64,000 nt of DNA from Cyclospora cayetanensis. Taxonomy: Eukaryota > Apicomplexa > Conoidasida > Eucoccidiorida > Eimeriidae. Every line of letters begins with the position of its first letter. The stretch's first letter is position 1. A program made the translations under genes and the position numbers. Positions 47,582 through 59,880 of the stretch are shown piece after piece. Location: positions 228,443-292,442 of the forward strand of contig NW_020312236.1 of assembly GCF_002999335.1 (NCBI RefSeq). Direction: 5' to 3'. The notes beneath the pieces were generated by a model. That model was given only the letters and a program-made list of their open reading frames with translations. It ran no database searches and had not been told where the DNA came from.

Positions 47582-49542
47582 ATGGCCAACATGGAAAGTC
47601 CGGCCACAGACACCACCGGCAGTTTGGATGCACTTAGGCAGCGGATAGCATCCGCCAAGGCTCTTTCCAGCCGAATACCTTCAGCAACTACAGACAGACT
47701 TTTGGCAGCATTTAGAGAAGGTCTTTTGCTTTCTGAGGAACAGATCCTTCAGGCCAACCGTGCAGATGTAAAGGTATGTGTAGGGCCCCCTGACAAACAT
47801 CTTATGAAACACACAACTGCTACGCAGATAGATCAATAAAGGGTAATGTGGTTCACCACCGAGATTGACGATGCTTTTGCTGTCTCTCAGGAGGCGGCAG
47901 CCAGCGGGGAAATATCCCCTGCATTGCAGAAACGGTTGCCTCTTGATGCCAGAAAGCTACAAGCACTGGCAGCTGCCATCGATGCTCTGGCAGCCACACC
48001 AAGCCCTATCGGCAAGTGCACCCTTGCCACTGAGCTCACAGAGGGTAGGCACAACTTATTGCTGATGCTGCAGCGTCGCTTAAGTGGCAAGGGGACTGGC
48101 AATAACATGTTCATGATGGGACCCTAAGAAATCGGGAGCAGCTGTGTTGCGCTGACGTTGCCATATCATGGACAGGTCTCCATCTGTACCGTGTATCGGT
48201 GCCTTTGGGGGCTTTGCTGATCATCTTCGAGGGTCGTCCAGAGGCATTTGTCCAGATCGCTTCCTTGGGTCTCAAGTCTGGCAACGTGCGTTTATCCCAC
48301 ATTTATTGCAGCTTTGGTTTCGAACTGCATCAACTTGGTTACTTCCACCTCTTGCTGATACTGATTGCGGTGTTGTGGCTGGTGATAATGTTTTACCCAG
48401 CTCACCAGGCCACGCAATGGCAAGTGCTCTTGCCTTCCTTCATTTCTACTGGTGATTATGTCCATCCTTTCCCTCTGTGGCGCGGATCTATGTGATGCTG
48501 CAATTAGGTCTGTCTACTAAAGGGAGGGAAGGAGGCTGCTAGAACCAACAAAGCGCTACACGACGCCTTTACCTTAGGCATTCGTTCAGTGTTTGGCCGA
48601 GGCCTTTTAGGGGCAAATATGGTTCCAGAGGAAGACATTAATGGCCTTTGTTCCCTGGTGCAGCTAGTGGAGACCCGCGACGATGTGCAGCAGTTGCTCA
48701 AACTAGATGATTGCATAGACCTGGTGATTCCTAGAGGCAGCAATGCACTCGTACGTTTTGTCCAGAGCCATACAAATATCCCAGTCATGGGGCATGCAGA
48801 CGGAATCTGTCATGCCTACGCGGATGCAGACTGCGCCTCAACTCCGGAGCGGCTGAAGGACGCGATCGCAATAATAAGGGACAGCAAATTGCAATATGTG
48901 GCAGCTTGCAACGCACTGGAGGTCCTATTAGTGCACAAGGACGCTGCAGAGGCATTGCTTCCGGCCCTAGGTGCTGCTCTCGCTGCTGAAGGTGTGCGTT
49001 ACCGCGCTGACGAAGAAGCTGCTGCGTGGCTACCCAAGGAGGCGACGGAGGCAGCGAGGCCGGAGGACTTTGCAACGGAATGGCTGGCCCCCATTCTGTC
49101 CGTGCGGATCGTTGAGACTATACAAGAAGCGCTGCATGCCATCAATAACAATGGCTCACATCATACGGATGTCATTCTCTCATTTTCTCCGACAAACATC
49201 GAAACATTTATGCGAGGTGTCTGCAGTGCGGACGTTTTCTGCAACTGCAGCACCCGCTTCGCTGACGGCTACAGGTTTGGCTTTAATGCCGAGGTTGGAA
49301 TTGCTACTGGAAAGACCCACGCAAGGGGCCCTGTGGGCCTTGAGGGCCTCTGCACATACGCTTACAGACTCTATGGCAGGGGTCACACCGTGGCGGCTGT
49401 GGAGCGGCGAGCGGCCGAACAGGGGTTGCCGGGATTCACTCACAGGCCTCTATTGGTGGTTGAGCAGACAAGCATCGGTAGCGCAGTGCTTGTAAATGAG
49501 GATGGGATTGATGCGTTCGAGCGAAGCAGGCTACTGCAGTAG
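47582..49542 (+). CDS. proA: Gamma-glutamyl phosphate reductase (glutamate-5-semialdehyde dehydrogenase)
   Basis: NADPH-dependent reduction of gamma-glutamyl phosphate to glutamate semialdehyde, the second step of proline synthesis. Four exons, 47582-47773, 47891-48044, 48176-48285 and 48508-49542 (TAG), give about 496 residues. Conserved blocks: [28 protein letters not shown] joined to [30 protein letters not shown], the catalytic Cys in [16 protein letters not shown], and [18 protein letters not shown] followed by [11 protein letters not shown]. It is longer than bacterial ProA (about 417) mainly through a C-terminal extension after [11 protein letters not shown] and an acidic insert near [15 protein letters not shown]. 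There is no amino-acid kinase domain, so this is a stand-alone enzyme rather than the fused P5CS of plants and animals. The start is the ATG at 47582; a second in-frame ATG follows three codons later. Confidence 0.93.
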
Positions 49543-52500
49543 TGAACCGTAATTGCTCTTTCCTAACAACGAATACGGTAGCGCTTGGCACAATACCAAA
49601 TTCATGTAAAATTCAGGAGTACAAGCTAAACACTGGTCGTGGTGGTATGCTTGGTACCACAAGGCCTTGATTTCTTAAGAAGCAACCAACAATATCTGGA
49701 AGGCAATATTCAAAGCTAATAACAGAACCCTACAAAAGCACTGGGCGTGTACAGAGGGTAAATTTGAAGATCTTTTCTTTTGGGGAGTAGCAACAGCCCC
49801 TTTGCTATTGGTCTGTGCGACGCTTCACACGCTCAGGTGGTCTTCAACCACAGACGGTAACTCCTTAGCACCACTAAGAATTAAACCTTTTCTTTCTCTT
49901 TGTACTGGAGGCGTTTGGACTCTTGTACAGCGGGTACCATAGACACTTATTTATGGGGCTATTGCGGACCTCGAAGCGGTATTTATCAACAGGATCCCAC
50001 AGTCAAGGCTTAGCTGGAACAATGGCGGTTTCAGGTGCACTTGCAATCAGCTTGAATAGATAATCTGCAGCTAAGGCTCCGAAATCAGCGTGACTCATGC
50101 CGACAATTGTTCGAGTGAAAATCTTCTATACCAACAATATGTGTGGCCCTGGGGAAGTTCACCACTAACTGGAATGGGGCAAGTGGGCAGCACCTGATTT
50201 ATTCACCAGCATGCAAGACGGAAGCATGAAGAGTTGAGCTTTCAAACGCATGCAAGGTCTTGTAACACAGCAATTCATTACTGGGAATGTTGTGCTTAAA
50301 GTAGTGTGCTACTTGTCTTTTTATCATCAGTTCCCCCTGCCGCTGCCCAGCAAAGTCGGCTGGCTGGGATTTGTTGGTTAAACGGGTCTCACAAAGCAGC
50401 GGAACTGTTATTATTAGATCAAAGAGGGCATTCGCTGTTTCCGAGCACGCTCCGAGAAGGTTGCGTAGCAAAGATCCTGCACGTCTAGTTGTCTCTCCTC
50501 TCATTGCAATGGGCTGTCTGGAATGATGCTTGTCCACAGGTCGCAGGTCGTATATCTTAAAGTTTTGCTTCTTTAAATACTGAGGATAACAGAGCTAGTT
50601 CACTTTCGTGATTTGTGCTCCGGTACCCTGGATTTTCCCCATTCGGTGCAAACTATTGCGTAGGTAGAAAAGTGTACCAGAAAATGAGCAATGCACTCTT
50701 ATTGGAGGAATACACAATATCCAACAGTGTGCCCCAGCTCGTTGATCGACTGTCAACTAGTATCCCATCCCCATTTCACATCCAACGAGAGCGGTACTGC
50801 AGGAAGAGAAACTGAGCCTTCTTCAGATCCATCCGGAGACATTGGCGAAGGTTTTTAAGGTGCTTTCCGGCGTGCAGCTGTTTTCCCCCAATCCTCCAAA
50901 GCGAGACCTCGACCTAGGCTGTTATGTGACTGTGCTACAAATTGTCTCATAACGGCCAGTCCCGCTTCTTGTTTCCAGGAGGAGCTTCTTTCCATAACAG
51001 GCTTGCACCGCACCAAGTGATCCCATCTTCGCCGTGGAGAACTACAGCACACCTACTCACACTGCCGTATATCTATGCCATCCCACATCGAAACACACTG
51101 GGGCACGAACCAATGAGAGAAAACCGATGTTTCGCTCATGAGACCAAGGCGGGTACTGCTTGCGAGACAGTGGCTCCAGATGCGGAAGACCTTGCTCCCT
51201 TGAGCTTTCAAGCAGCTCCACTCTGTATTGAAGTCGTAGACCTGGTAGTCACAGAAAACTCCGCATACTTTGTGCACTATAATTGCATTCATCCGTTGAT
51301 CGAATTATTTATACCCGTTGGTGCATTCATATTTTCTGGCGGCCCTCCAGAATTGATGACGCCATTGAAGGCCTCATGTAAATCGATATGCGCTTCTTAA
51401 CTCATCTGCCTGAAAGCGCACTGCTCGCAGCATAACAGGAACACCACTTTTTTTCTCCCGCCAAAGCAGATACACTACTCGTAGCGGAGGCCATGGTGTC
51501 CAAAACGCTAGCATCCGCTGCAAAGCGACATCCGAGACAGCACCAATCACAACGAAGAGAATAAGCGTACAGGCATGACAACCATCGTCATGATTCGGCA
51601 TTCAGGAAGCCTAAGTGGCTGATGAGCCTCTTCGAATATTTTTAGTTAACCCAGTCAGAATGCACTACATGCGAAGCTCAAGAGACCGCTGCCTTTGGGG
51701 ATCATTAAGGCGCAAACCAGAGTCCGCACATAAACCCTACAACCACGAGTGGCAGCTAGATCCACTTGCCACCTTGCATCAAGCAAGGGGAGCAGTAACC
51801 TCCTAGTCACAGACCGAAGTGCGCGTGCGCACTTCCTTTTCATCCCCCTTTCCATCCTGCTTGAAGAGCCCTCCAGCACGGCTACAAACGGGGGATTTTA
51901 ACGGGTCGATTAAAAAGAAATTCCAGTGGGGGCGTACACGGGAGCAAACATGCCAGCACCTCCTTTCACAGCAGGATTTATCTATATGGAACTCCGGAGG
52001 GCTTTGCTTTATTAATTGGCTTGTAATACACCCCCTTTCGCGAAAGAACACACAGGCCCTTTCTGCTTACTTTCGTCTGCCTTAGTCATGAACACCGGAT
52101 AATTAATACCATATACGCTTTTCTAAAAATTCTTGATTTTCCGATAGTTGCAATTCAAATCAATCTACACGACAGCATCATGTTAAGGGAACTTGGTGAT
52201 TCAGGCTCGCGAGGTCAAACCATCTCAAAGTGCACTACCGCTTTTCTGCATGTAAGCATTCAACATGTGCAACGTTGCCTCTATTGTTCAAGGTCAAACT
52301 GAATTACTAGAATCAAACGGGTTTCACTAGCTAGCAATATCCAAGAATTTTGCGCCAATTGTACTGGCAATCGCCTACATTCTAGAAGAGTGTCCATCCT
52401 AACCTTTAGAGCACGTGTGTGTAAGGTTTATGAGCCCTAAACAATATGCCATCGCTCCCTAACTGTTAAATTAACACCACAAGACTCTCCGTGGTATTAA

Positions 52501-52592
52501 TGACTTAGTGAAGGCGACCACGGCGATCCTCGGTCTATTGGAGAAAGCAAAATCGACCATCTCCACCACAATATTTTGAGGTGGAAGAGGAC
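49543..52592. other. Intergenic; no gene supported
   Basis: About 3 kb with only short frames. The longest (plus, about 50942-51400) has no motif and no clear splice signals. Part of it will be the 3' UTRs of the two converging genes on either side. Confidence 0.45.
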
Positions 52593-53762
52593 TTATGCAT
52601 AGCGGGCAGGCCTCTCTGCCCTGTCTCCACCGATGCGAGAATCAGGACGATCTCCCATGGGGCGACGGCCTCTGCCCATCCCCTGCAAACAGCAGAGAAA
52701 ACATGAGTTCCAATATCTGACCACTGCGAAGATTAACAAAGATAACTTATTCCCTCCTACCAGCATTCGAAAAAATATGACGTGCGCAATTAGTGAAAGC
52801 ACGAACAATGGCCGCTGTATGGAAAGCTTTTTAAGCTACACTAGGCTTTAATACGTGTCCTGCGAGCTTACTCCCCTCCAGTTTTCCGGTTCGTTACCAG
52901 CATCTCCTTCAGGACCAGCGCGTTGTGGTCTTGCAGGTGTTTTCTTTGTCAGGGTGGCAGGGAAGACAGTAGGGGGTAGGCGGAGGTAATCACGTAAGAA
53001 CTCCATTCCCTCATTCTTGAGGGTGTAGTACTTGTGCTGCCAGTTGAACATTTCCTCGCAAAAGTCCTTTGATTTGAGGCTCCTCATAACCATCATAACA
53101 TGTAAATTCGGTACCGGGATCTCCGGATGTTTCTCCAACTTGGGGTTCTTTTGCACCACCAGGACACCTTCTGAAGCAATTACAGAGCAGACATACACAA
53201 GGTGTGGAACTTTCACACGCTTCCATTCCAATGGTTCGGTTAGCTAGGGCCCCTTAAGCCCCAACCCTTTGATGAGCAGGCATTGGGCATCCATATTCCA
53301 TTAATCAAAAACAAGAAACTCGTGCTACGCATGAAGCCAGATTCCACAAAAATTGTGCTTTAGCTGACTCTGGAAGCACAAAAGCAAAGTGTGACTCATA
53401 GAGTTAGGAAAAAGTCAAACAGGCGCCAGAGGCAATCATGGCGGGAAAATTAAAGTTGCGCAACCATTAGCATCATCGCTCTTACGAACGGAAGATATGA
53501 ACATTCAAGTGGTGAAAGATTGTGGATGCGACTCAATCCACGAAAAAAAGAATCTACAAAAACAAAAATTGGGGCCAAGGAGAACCCCACCCACCGATTC
53601 GCAGCCCCAGTGTTCCTGGGTATTGTGCAGGGTTCAGAATGACACAGAGAAAACGGATATAAACTACAAAAGGGACAAAGTGAAGTCACCCTTGAATAGG
53701 TATTCGTAAATAATCCTGCGGTTCTTCTTGGGAATAAAACTGGGCTTGATGCCGACCGTCAT
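52593..53762 (-). CDS. RPS10: 40S ribosomal protein eS10
   Basis: Small-subunit ribosomal protein with an S10/plectin winged-helix domain. Three exons, 53762-53690, 53170-52872 and 52682-52593 (TAA), in phase, give 153 residues. Recognisable sequence: MTVGIKPSFIPKKNRRIIYE, LFKEGVLVVQKNPKLEKHPE, VPNLHVMMVMRSLKSK, then WQHKYYTLKNEGMEFLRDYL and RLPPTVFPATL. The C-terminal tail is Arg/Gly/Pro-rich (GMGRGRRPMGDRPDSRIGGD), as in eukaryotic homologues. Exon 1 starts at the ATG at 53762 and carries the conserved N-terminal helix, so the start is secure. Confidence 0.96.
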
Positions 53763-55892
53763 CTTCGATGCTGGCAATGGGAAGCAGACAACTCTCACGG
53801 TGAGGCAAGAAGGAACCAGATGAAAACAAATACCCTTTAAGCGTCCATTGGATCAATGGGGACTTCCCTATGGCACTTGTCTGTTTTCCAGGTCTCCCCT
53901 CAGCCGCCCTCGGCAATTGCAACGGCATGCAGACCGCGAAAGCCCCACCAGGGCGTCATGCCTTTGTATTTGTTGCACTTAGTCAACAGTAAACTCTGCT
54001 TCTTTTTGTTTCAGCAGCACAAAAGCATTTCACAAACAACCCTTACATCGCTTGATGGCTTTTGTCCGTGAACTTTGTGCTTCTATTGCTGCTCTTTCTC
54101 AGTATACCAGCCCCACAAAGTACAGGCATCTACGAGACTTTTCGGCGCTAAGCCGTATCTGCAGCGTGCAAGTGGAGCCGTAGTGTGTAGATACGTTTTC
54201 TACATAAAACCCCTACTGATGATAAGAATAAGCGGTATAGCGCTGTGTGGTGCGGCACTACTATCCCAAAACGCAACGGTTTCCCCTGCCTGTAACGGGC
54301 AAGCTACAAGTGGGCACCTGCCTTGTCACAAGTAGCATATTCTTGACTCATTAGAAAAATCAGCAACTCTGTTTCAACTTTTAAGACTCCTTTTTCTGCA
54401 TAAAAGATCTAGCTCGACACTAGAAGCCCTGGTGCTGCAAATACCCGTAGCGTTCCAGCAAAGGTCTCCGTAGGAAGAAGCTTGGCTTCAGAACCACCAC
54501 GAGGTTGACAGAAAACTCTCGAGAGATTCCTCAAAAGTCCCGTCGGGGCCAGGATTTCAAGCGAGAGGATGCAACGAGCTTAGGTACGCACACATAGTTT
54601 CTTCCTCACGAGTTATATTTTCCAAGAATCCCTTAAGAATTGAATAGCTAGTTTGTCTAATCAGTTGCCAATTATTGTTGCTCTATACAAGGAAACACAA
54701 TGCGCACATGCGCTAGCTGTGCACGTGCTCTTAATGCTCGGAGTATTTACGGGTGCAGCCCTGCACACACCAGCTGACCCCAATCTTCAGGTCGGGGATT
54801 CTGAGCTTTCAAGGGAAAGGAAGGACGGAGCGTTTTAAAAGCTTTCAATAAAGTTTATATTGAGCTAGGAGCTAAGTGTCTGCTCACGGTTGCCTCATAG
54901 GAGCGGTACAAAACTCTTCGATTCAGCTGTTCCCCGAGCATTCACTGGCTGTGTATGCAGTTGGATACCAGGATTCTTTCAACTGTTGTTTAGTTTTGCC
55001 TAAGGTACTTGGTACCGCGATAAAAAGCTTTTTGCGAGCATCGTTGGCAACATGCTGTAACGAAAACCATTGGCAAGGGAAGTTGACGGTGACACAAAGC
55101 TAGTTAGAGCGTCAGTGGCTGGCCTAAAAGCTGATGTAAGCTAGGCAGCTGTTCAGCTGGTGAGAGCTCATGGCATTTCAGTAAATAGTATGTTTAAGGT
55201 TGCGTCGAAGACGCTATGCCGACGAGACAAGCTCTACGGCCCCTACGGAGGGCAAGTACTCGAAGATTTCACCAGGCGGTTGGGGATGTAGCTCGCGTTG
55301 TACCGCAGCGATGAGGGGAAAAAGCTAGCTTGTGGAGCGGTTTTTGAACAAGTAACAGCTTCAATAATGACTCTATCCCTGCCGAGGGATTCGCGTGCTT
55401 GCAGGGATCATAACAGCTCCTGCCTTCCCACAAGCCCTTACTCATGTGGTGACGGACGAGACTAGCTCAACGATAACCTAAAAAACGTTGATGAAGCTCA
55501 AGCGCGAAAGCCTTACATATGATTGGTGTATCGAAAAACATGAAACTCAGGTTTGTGGTAGCCACAACGTAGGCGAAATGCTGCTAAAGCGGTGGTCTTT
55601 CTTATGTTTGGCCGAAGTGCAATGCACGATGGTCGCAGGACGGGGAACCACTTCAGAATCAAACCACCGACCAGTGGGCCTTTTTAAAAATAATGGCGTA
55701 TTTGCAATTTACGGAGTCAACGAGCGCAGCCATAGCCCCTATACATGTTAAGGTAGAGCGAAAGTGGGTTCTAGTGCCTCGTGGATATTAGGGTCCTGTC
55801 TACTGAATCCAGCCTGCAGTCCAGGTCGAATGAACAAATAAAGCCAGAATAAAGTATTGCTCCTGATAAGCCTCAAAGAGCTCTCAAAATGG
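53763..55892. other. Intergenic; no gene supported
   Basis: Includes the eS10 promoter side and one dispersed-repeat copy (about 54690-54840). The frames at 55488-55751 and elsewhere have no recognisable motif. Confidence 0.4.
54690..54840 (+). repeat. Dispersed repeat copy 3
   Basis: Shares gcgcacatgcgctagctg, taatgctcgga and gggtgcagccctgcacacac with the copies at 59.7 and 62.6 kb, in the same order and at similar spacing. Confidence 0.55.
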
Positions 55893-58465
55893 TACCTGCT
55901 TCTATCTTTGTGAATTGGTTGTATACTCCGGAAGCGCAAGTGCATGCAAAAAAGAACAAGCTTGATCAACGGGATTAAGCCAAGGGAAAGCAGGCTACTT
56001 GGCGAGCCCAGAGGGTGCGTCGGGTAAAAGGAATGCCGTCCACGCAGGTTGCGATGGAGTGATGGGGGATGCAGTGGATAGAGCCGCAACTCGGAACTCA
56101 CGACGGATGAATTCTGCACTGATACGACTTACCCTTAATATCCAAACATTGCTAGCGTCACTTGGCGCTGCATATAAATTGGATCTGTTATCTGGGGAAA
56201 TGGCGCAGAGAGGCCATCTGCCTCTTCAGGCATTAGCGCAATTTATGAGACCCAGGTTGTTGACGGGCAGCAGGGCACAAGGATTGGCAAGGGCTACAGC
56301 AGGTAACTGCCAGATCAAATCGGAATTGTTTACTTTCAGCATGGTCCATGACTTACATGCTCGACCCGTGTACCAGGACGCAGTCTTACGTGTTCCATGG
56401 GTAAGCCAATGGGAGGCGCTCAGTTGTAAAAATGCGTATGCCGAAACGTGCTAGGAAGCGACTGCAAATCTTCCAGACATCATTGGTTTAATCTCTGGTA
56501 AGTGGGTAGATTCGGTATTTCAACAAGGTGAAGCATAGTCTCCACGTGAGCGGCTCAGCAATGCAAAAAGAGCAAACGGCTGTGGGCATGCAACCCATCA
56601 TACACGCTCGGCATCACTTTGAGTATCGAGAAATTCTACTTAAATTTCTAGCCAAGTAACACGAATTGGCAGATATAAATGGAAAATTTGCGGTTGCGCA
56701 AAACAATGATGAGCTGCCAGTAGACTGGACACCTGGTTGTCCAGTGCACCGTATTGAACGAGTCCCTGGGATAGCGTCAAGTGTGTTCCACAGTATCGGG
56801 AGTCTCCACCTCCGGTTGAGAAGAGTGAGCGGAAGGTGGATGATTTGTTGAAAAAAGCAAAATGCAGGAATATAACAGCACCTATGGGCGTGTCGCGGTG
56901 TTGGTACCGAAAAGGGGGAGAAGGCGGCGCATGTGCGCTAACTTTAAGTCCCTGGGCGAGCTCACTGTGAAGCAGCTGTTCGAGATGCCTCATTATGGGT
57001 AAGTGCTTTGACAAGGTACACAGATCAAGAGTCTTTTGACCTCACAAACGCTTCCTTACAGATTTCCGTTGATCCAGATGACGGCAGCGAGACGGCGCTG
57101 CATGCTTGCACTGGCACATTTGAGTACATGTGTCTGCCCTATTGGACTTGTTAATGCCATAGCTGGATTGCAACAGCAAGTGCAATGCGAGCATTATAAG
57201 CTTAGCACTAAGGGGTTGAATAGGTGTTCACATTGACGGCATGGTAATGTTCGGTCGAAAAGTTCAAAATCAGCTTCACCACGTACTTCGAATTGAGCCA
57301 GAACAAGCAAGAATTGGGGCAATCGAGGTGTAGCCTTAACCATTACGCACCTGCAAGGGCCTTACAAAATTCTATGAGCTTCCAGTTTATTGAATATATC
57401 TCAGCATTGTTTGCCATTCTCATCGCGTTAAGAACGAGCACTGCTACTCTGTGCAGGAGAAGGAGCTCTAGGCGGTGTGGGGGTCGTGAAGCCATGCCGC
57501 TGCTATTTATGTTTCCCCCATTTTACTATGCGGGTGGATTGTAAGTCTTTAATAAACCTGCAACAAAAGTCTTAGGCCTTTGAACATTCGTAGAGTTGTT
57601 CACTGGTTCGACGGCCTCATGCACTACGACATCACAGCCAAGTATGTTGAGGGCTTCACCAAGGTGGTCGCCGACGTGCCCTGGCTGCGTCCCAGGCGTT
57701 CACTATTGTGTAGCGCAACTGCATGATTGTGTTAGTCGTTTACTTTTGATCCCATGCATTCACTGCTAATGCCGAAATCCAGAATGGTGGAAAGATCAAG
57801 CCCTGTCACAAAGAAGATGACTAACTGTTGTTTATAGCAAAGCGAGAGCTTCTCCACTTGCACGTTCCGACTTTCTTCCGCTGAACCGCAAAGCGCTTAA
57901 TCCTGTTCTTCCCGGGCTTTGGTTAGATCTTCATTGCAATGGGGAAGATTTTAGTTTCTTCTGGTGGCAAAAATAGTGTCCCCTGGTAGAAGAGTACGCA
58001 TTACACTGCCCACGCAGTCAACACATGAAGTCGCCAGATTCTCTTAAACCCGGCATATTGCAAAGAGACCCTGTTGCAAAAAGAATTTGGACTCACTGGA
58101 TTAAAAGCCTTATTGCTCGTGCATCAGTATAGCAACTACCTTGCTGTCAACAGGCACAGCAGTCTGCCCATCTCGTTGGTTGCTGCAACCCTGTCATGGC
58201 TCACGAAGTCGATTGAAGATTCCAGCTCCGGGACTGAATGCTCCAATAATTCTATATGAGTACCATCATACAGAGGGATCCGAAGATAATTAGTGCGCTC
58301 CTTCGTGCCTTTTTGAGCGGCTTGCACACTACACATAATACGACCACTGCAGAGCACCCTTACGCAGATGGACAGACAGGCAGCACAAAACAGGCTCGTG
58401 TGCAGCATCGACAACTCTATACTCAAACTTTCAATAAGTTGGCTTTACTTTCTTCTTCGTGCTGA
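55893..58465 (+). mobile_element. Degenerate Ty3/gypsy (chromovirus-type) retrotransposon, right copy
   Basis: Plus-strand order: a middle segment closely matching the left copy in inverse orientation (55.9-56.45 kb); reverse transcriptase with VLVPKRGRRRRMCANFKSLG at about 56.9 kb and LQISVDPDDGSETALHACTG then FEYM at about 57.07-57.13 kb, continuing in another frame as PIGLVNAIAGLQQQ; RNase H/connection at 57.3-57.7 kb (GLMHYDITAKYVEGFTK); and integrase core remnant at 58256-58465 (QRDPKIISALLRAF and HPYADGQTG, matching the conserved D.DP.F and HPQTDGQTE blocks). Stops and frameshifts separate the parts, so it is a dead copy. The 5' break against the left copy is sharp at about 55893. Confidence 0.85.
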
Positions 58466-59704
58466 ATGAATCTGTTTTTCAACGGTACACTCGTCTATCC
58501 GTTGATCTCTTGCTGACAAAAGAGGCTCACAACACACAGCCAACGGCCCACCACCGTATTTTCGTGTTTAAGATCTGGTTCTGGTAGATATTAAGCCTTT
58601 AAAGAGTGCAATAGAAGGTGACCAGACGACGCAGCTTGTGGCCAGCTGTTCATGCCCATTTGCAAGAATTCCATTTAGCAGCTGTCCTTCCCACTTTATC
58701 TATTCTTCGAAAAGTTGCAGGTGACACAAAACTGCCTACATTGACTTTTTAGAGAAGCTTTAAGACTCCTAAATATTCGCGGACTTTGCCGCGTAGCCAA
58801 GTGACCCACGTGGAGACAGATGATCCATTGGGTGCCAGGATTACTGAGCTCTCAGGCTACAGTGGATGCAAGTGTCTAGTGAAATAGGCTGGGAAATGCC
58901 AACCACAGTCGATGCTAGACGGGGGGGTGCGGGCATCGTTGCCTGCAGCAGTATTAAAGGGCACTTACAGCCATCCGCGGTATTCCTTGCCTTCGTTAAT
59001 AATTGCTTTTACCCAGCGCATATTCTTTCTCAAATAGGTATCCTCATCTATGTCAATTGCTTAGAACGTCGCCACTGATTACTGTCGAGGAGCTCTCTAC
59101 ACTGAACTTAATGCGCAGACACTCTCAAGTATGTTGTCTGTGCATTGTACCGTTTTGGGGGGCATCGGAGCCGACCATGCTGGACGTACCTGGTATATTT
59201 GCATGCAGATACTGCCCCAGGAGGCGCGAAATCAGTGATGAACTGGTGGTCATTTTGATTCTATTAACACATTTTACATGCCTTCTTTCTTCTTGTAGCA
59301 GGAGGCTCACACGTCATAGTGCAACGAGAAACGCCGTGTTGCCGCCGTCGTGTTGGATTTCCCCTCATCCGTTGTTCGGCAGTGTGAGCGTGTTTCTTTC
59401 TGCCAATTTTGCTCTAGCAAAGAATGCAAGCATCTGATCTTCTTATTTGCACCATTTGCTTCTTTCCTTGCGTTGCCAATGGTAATAGGACGGTAAATTT
59501 TTCGCTGTTCCGTAAGCAGCAGGTCACGAACTGCCGGTACGGAACAAAAGGGCATGTTCTTTTCAAAAGGTAGAAGCACATGTGGTGGGCTAAGCTACAC
59601 AAAAACATTTTTCACTAGAATAAAAATAACTGGTAGTGGATTGACTAACCGGTTTGTCTGGTGGCATTTCTTTGTGGAGATTAGCATCAACTCGATACAA
59701 CAAG

Positions 59705-59880
59705 GCACAATCTCATGCATGTGTGCGCTAGTTGCTTTGCTATATGCCATCAGCTGTGAATGCTCGGACTGTTCAAAGAGTGCAGCTGCACGCGTCCTAG
59801 TGGTACCCCTTTCTCAATGTCGGCAACTTGGAGGGGCGTGGGGAGGGGAAAAGAGAGCTCTTTTGAGAGGCGCGAAATAG
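59705..59880 (+). repeat. Dispersed repeat copy 4
   Basis: The clearest copy: catgtgtgcgctagttgc, ctgtgaatgctcggac, gtgcagctgcacgc, and ggaggggcgtggggagg followed by tttgagaggcgc. Four other diverged copies in the window share these blocks in order. Confidence 0.6.

Noticed and set aside
56999..57060. Possible intron inside the retroelement RT (gtaagt ... ttacag)
   Set aside because: The bases between the sites also read as degenerate RT sequence (DKVHRSRVF) in both copies, so they are coding remnant rather than an intron.
57036..57236. Frame reading RFPLIQMTAARRRCML in the right retroelement, first taken as RT
   Set aside because: The true RT pattern (LQISVDPDDGSETALHACTG) lies in another frame of the same bases; this one is a shadow.
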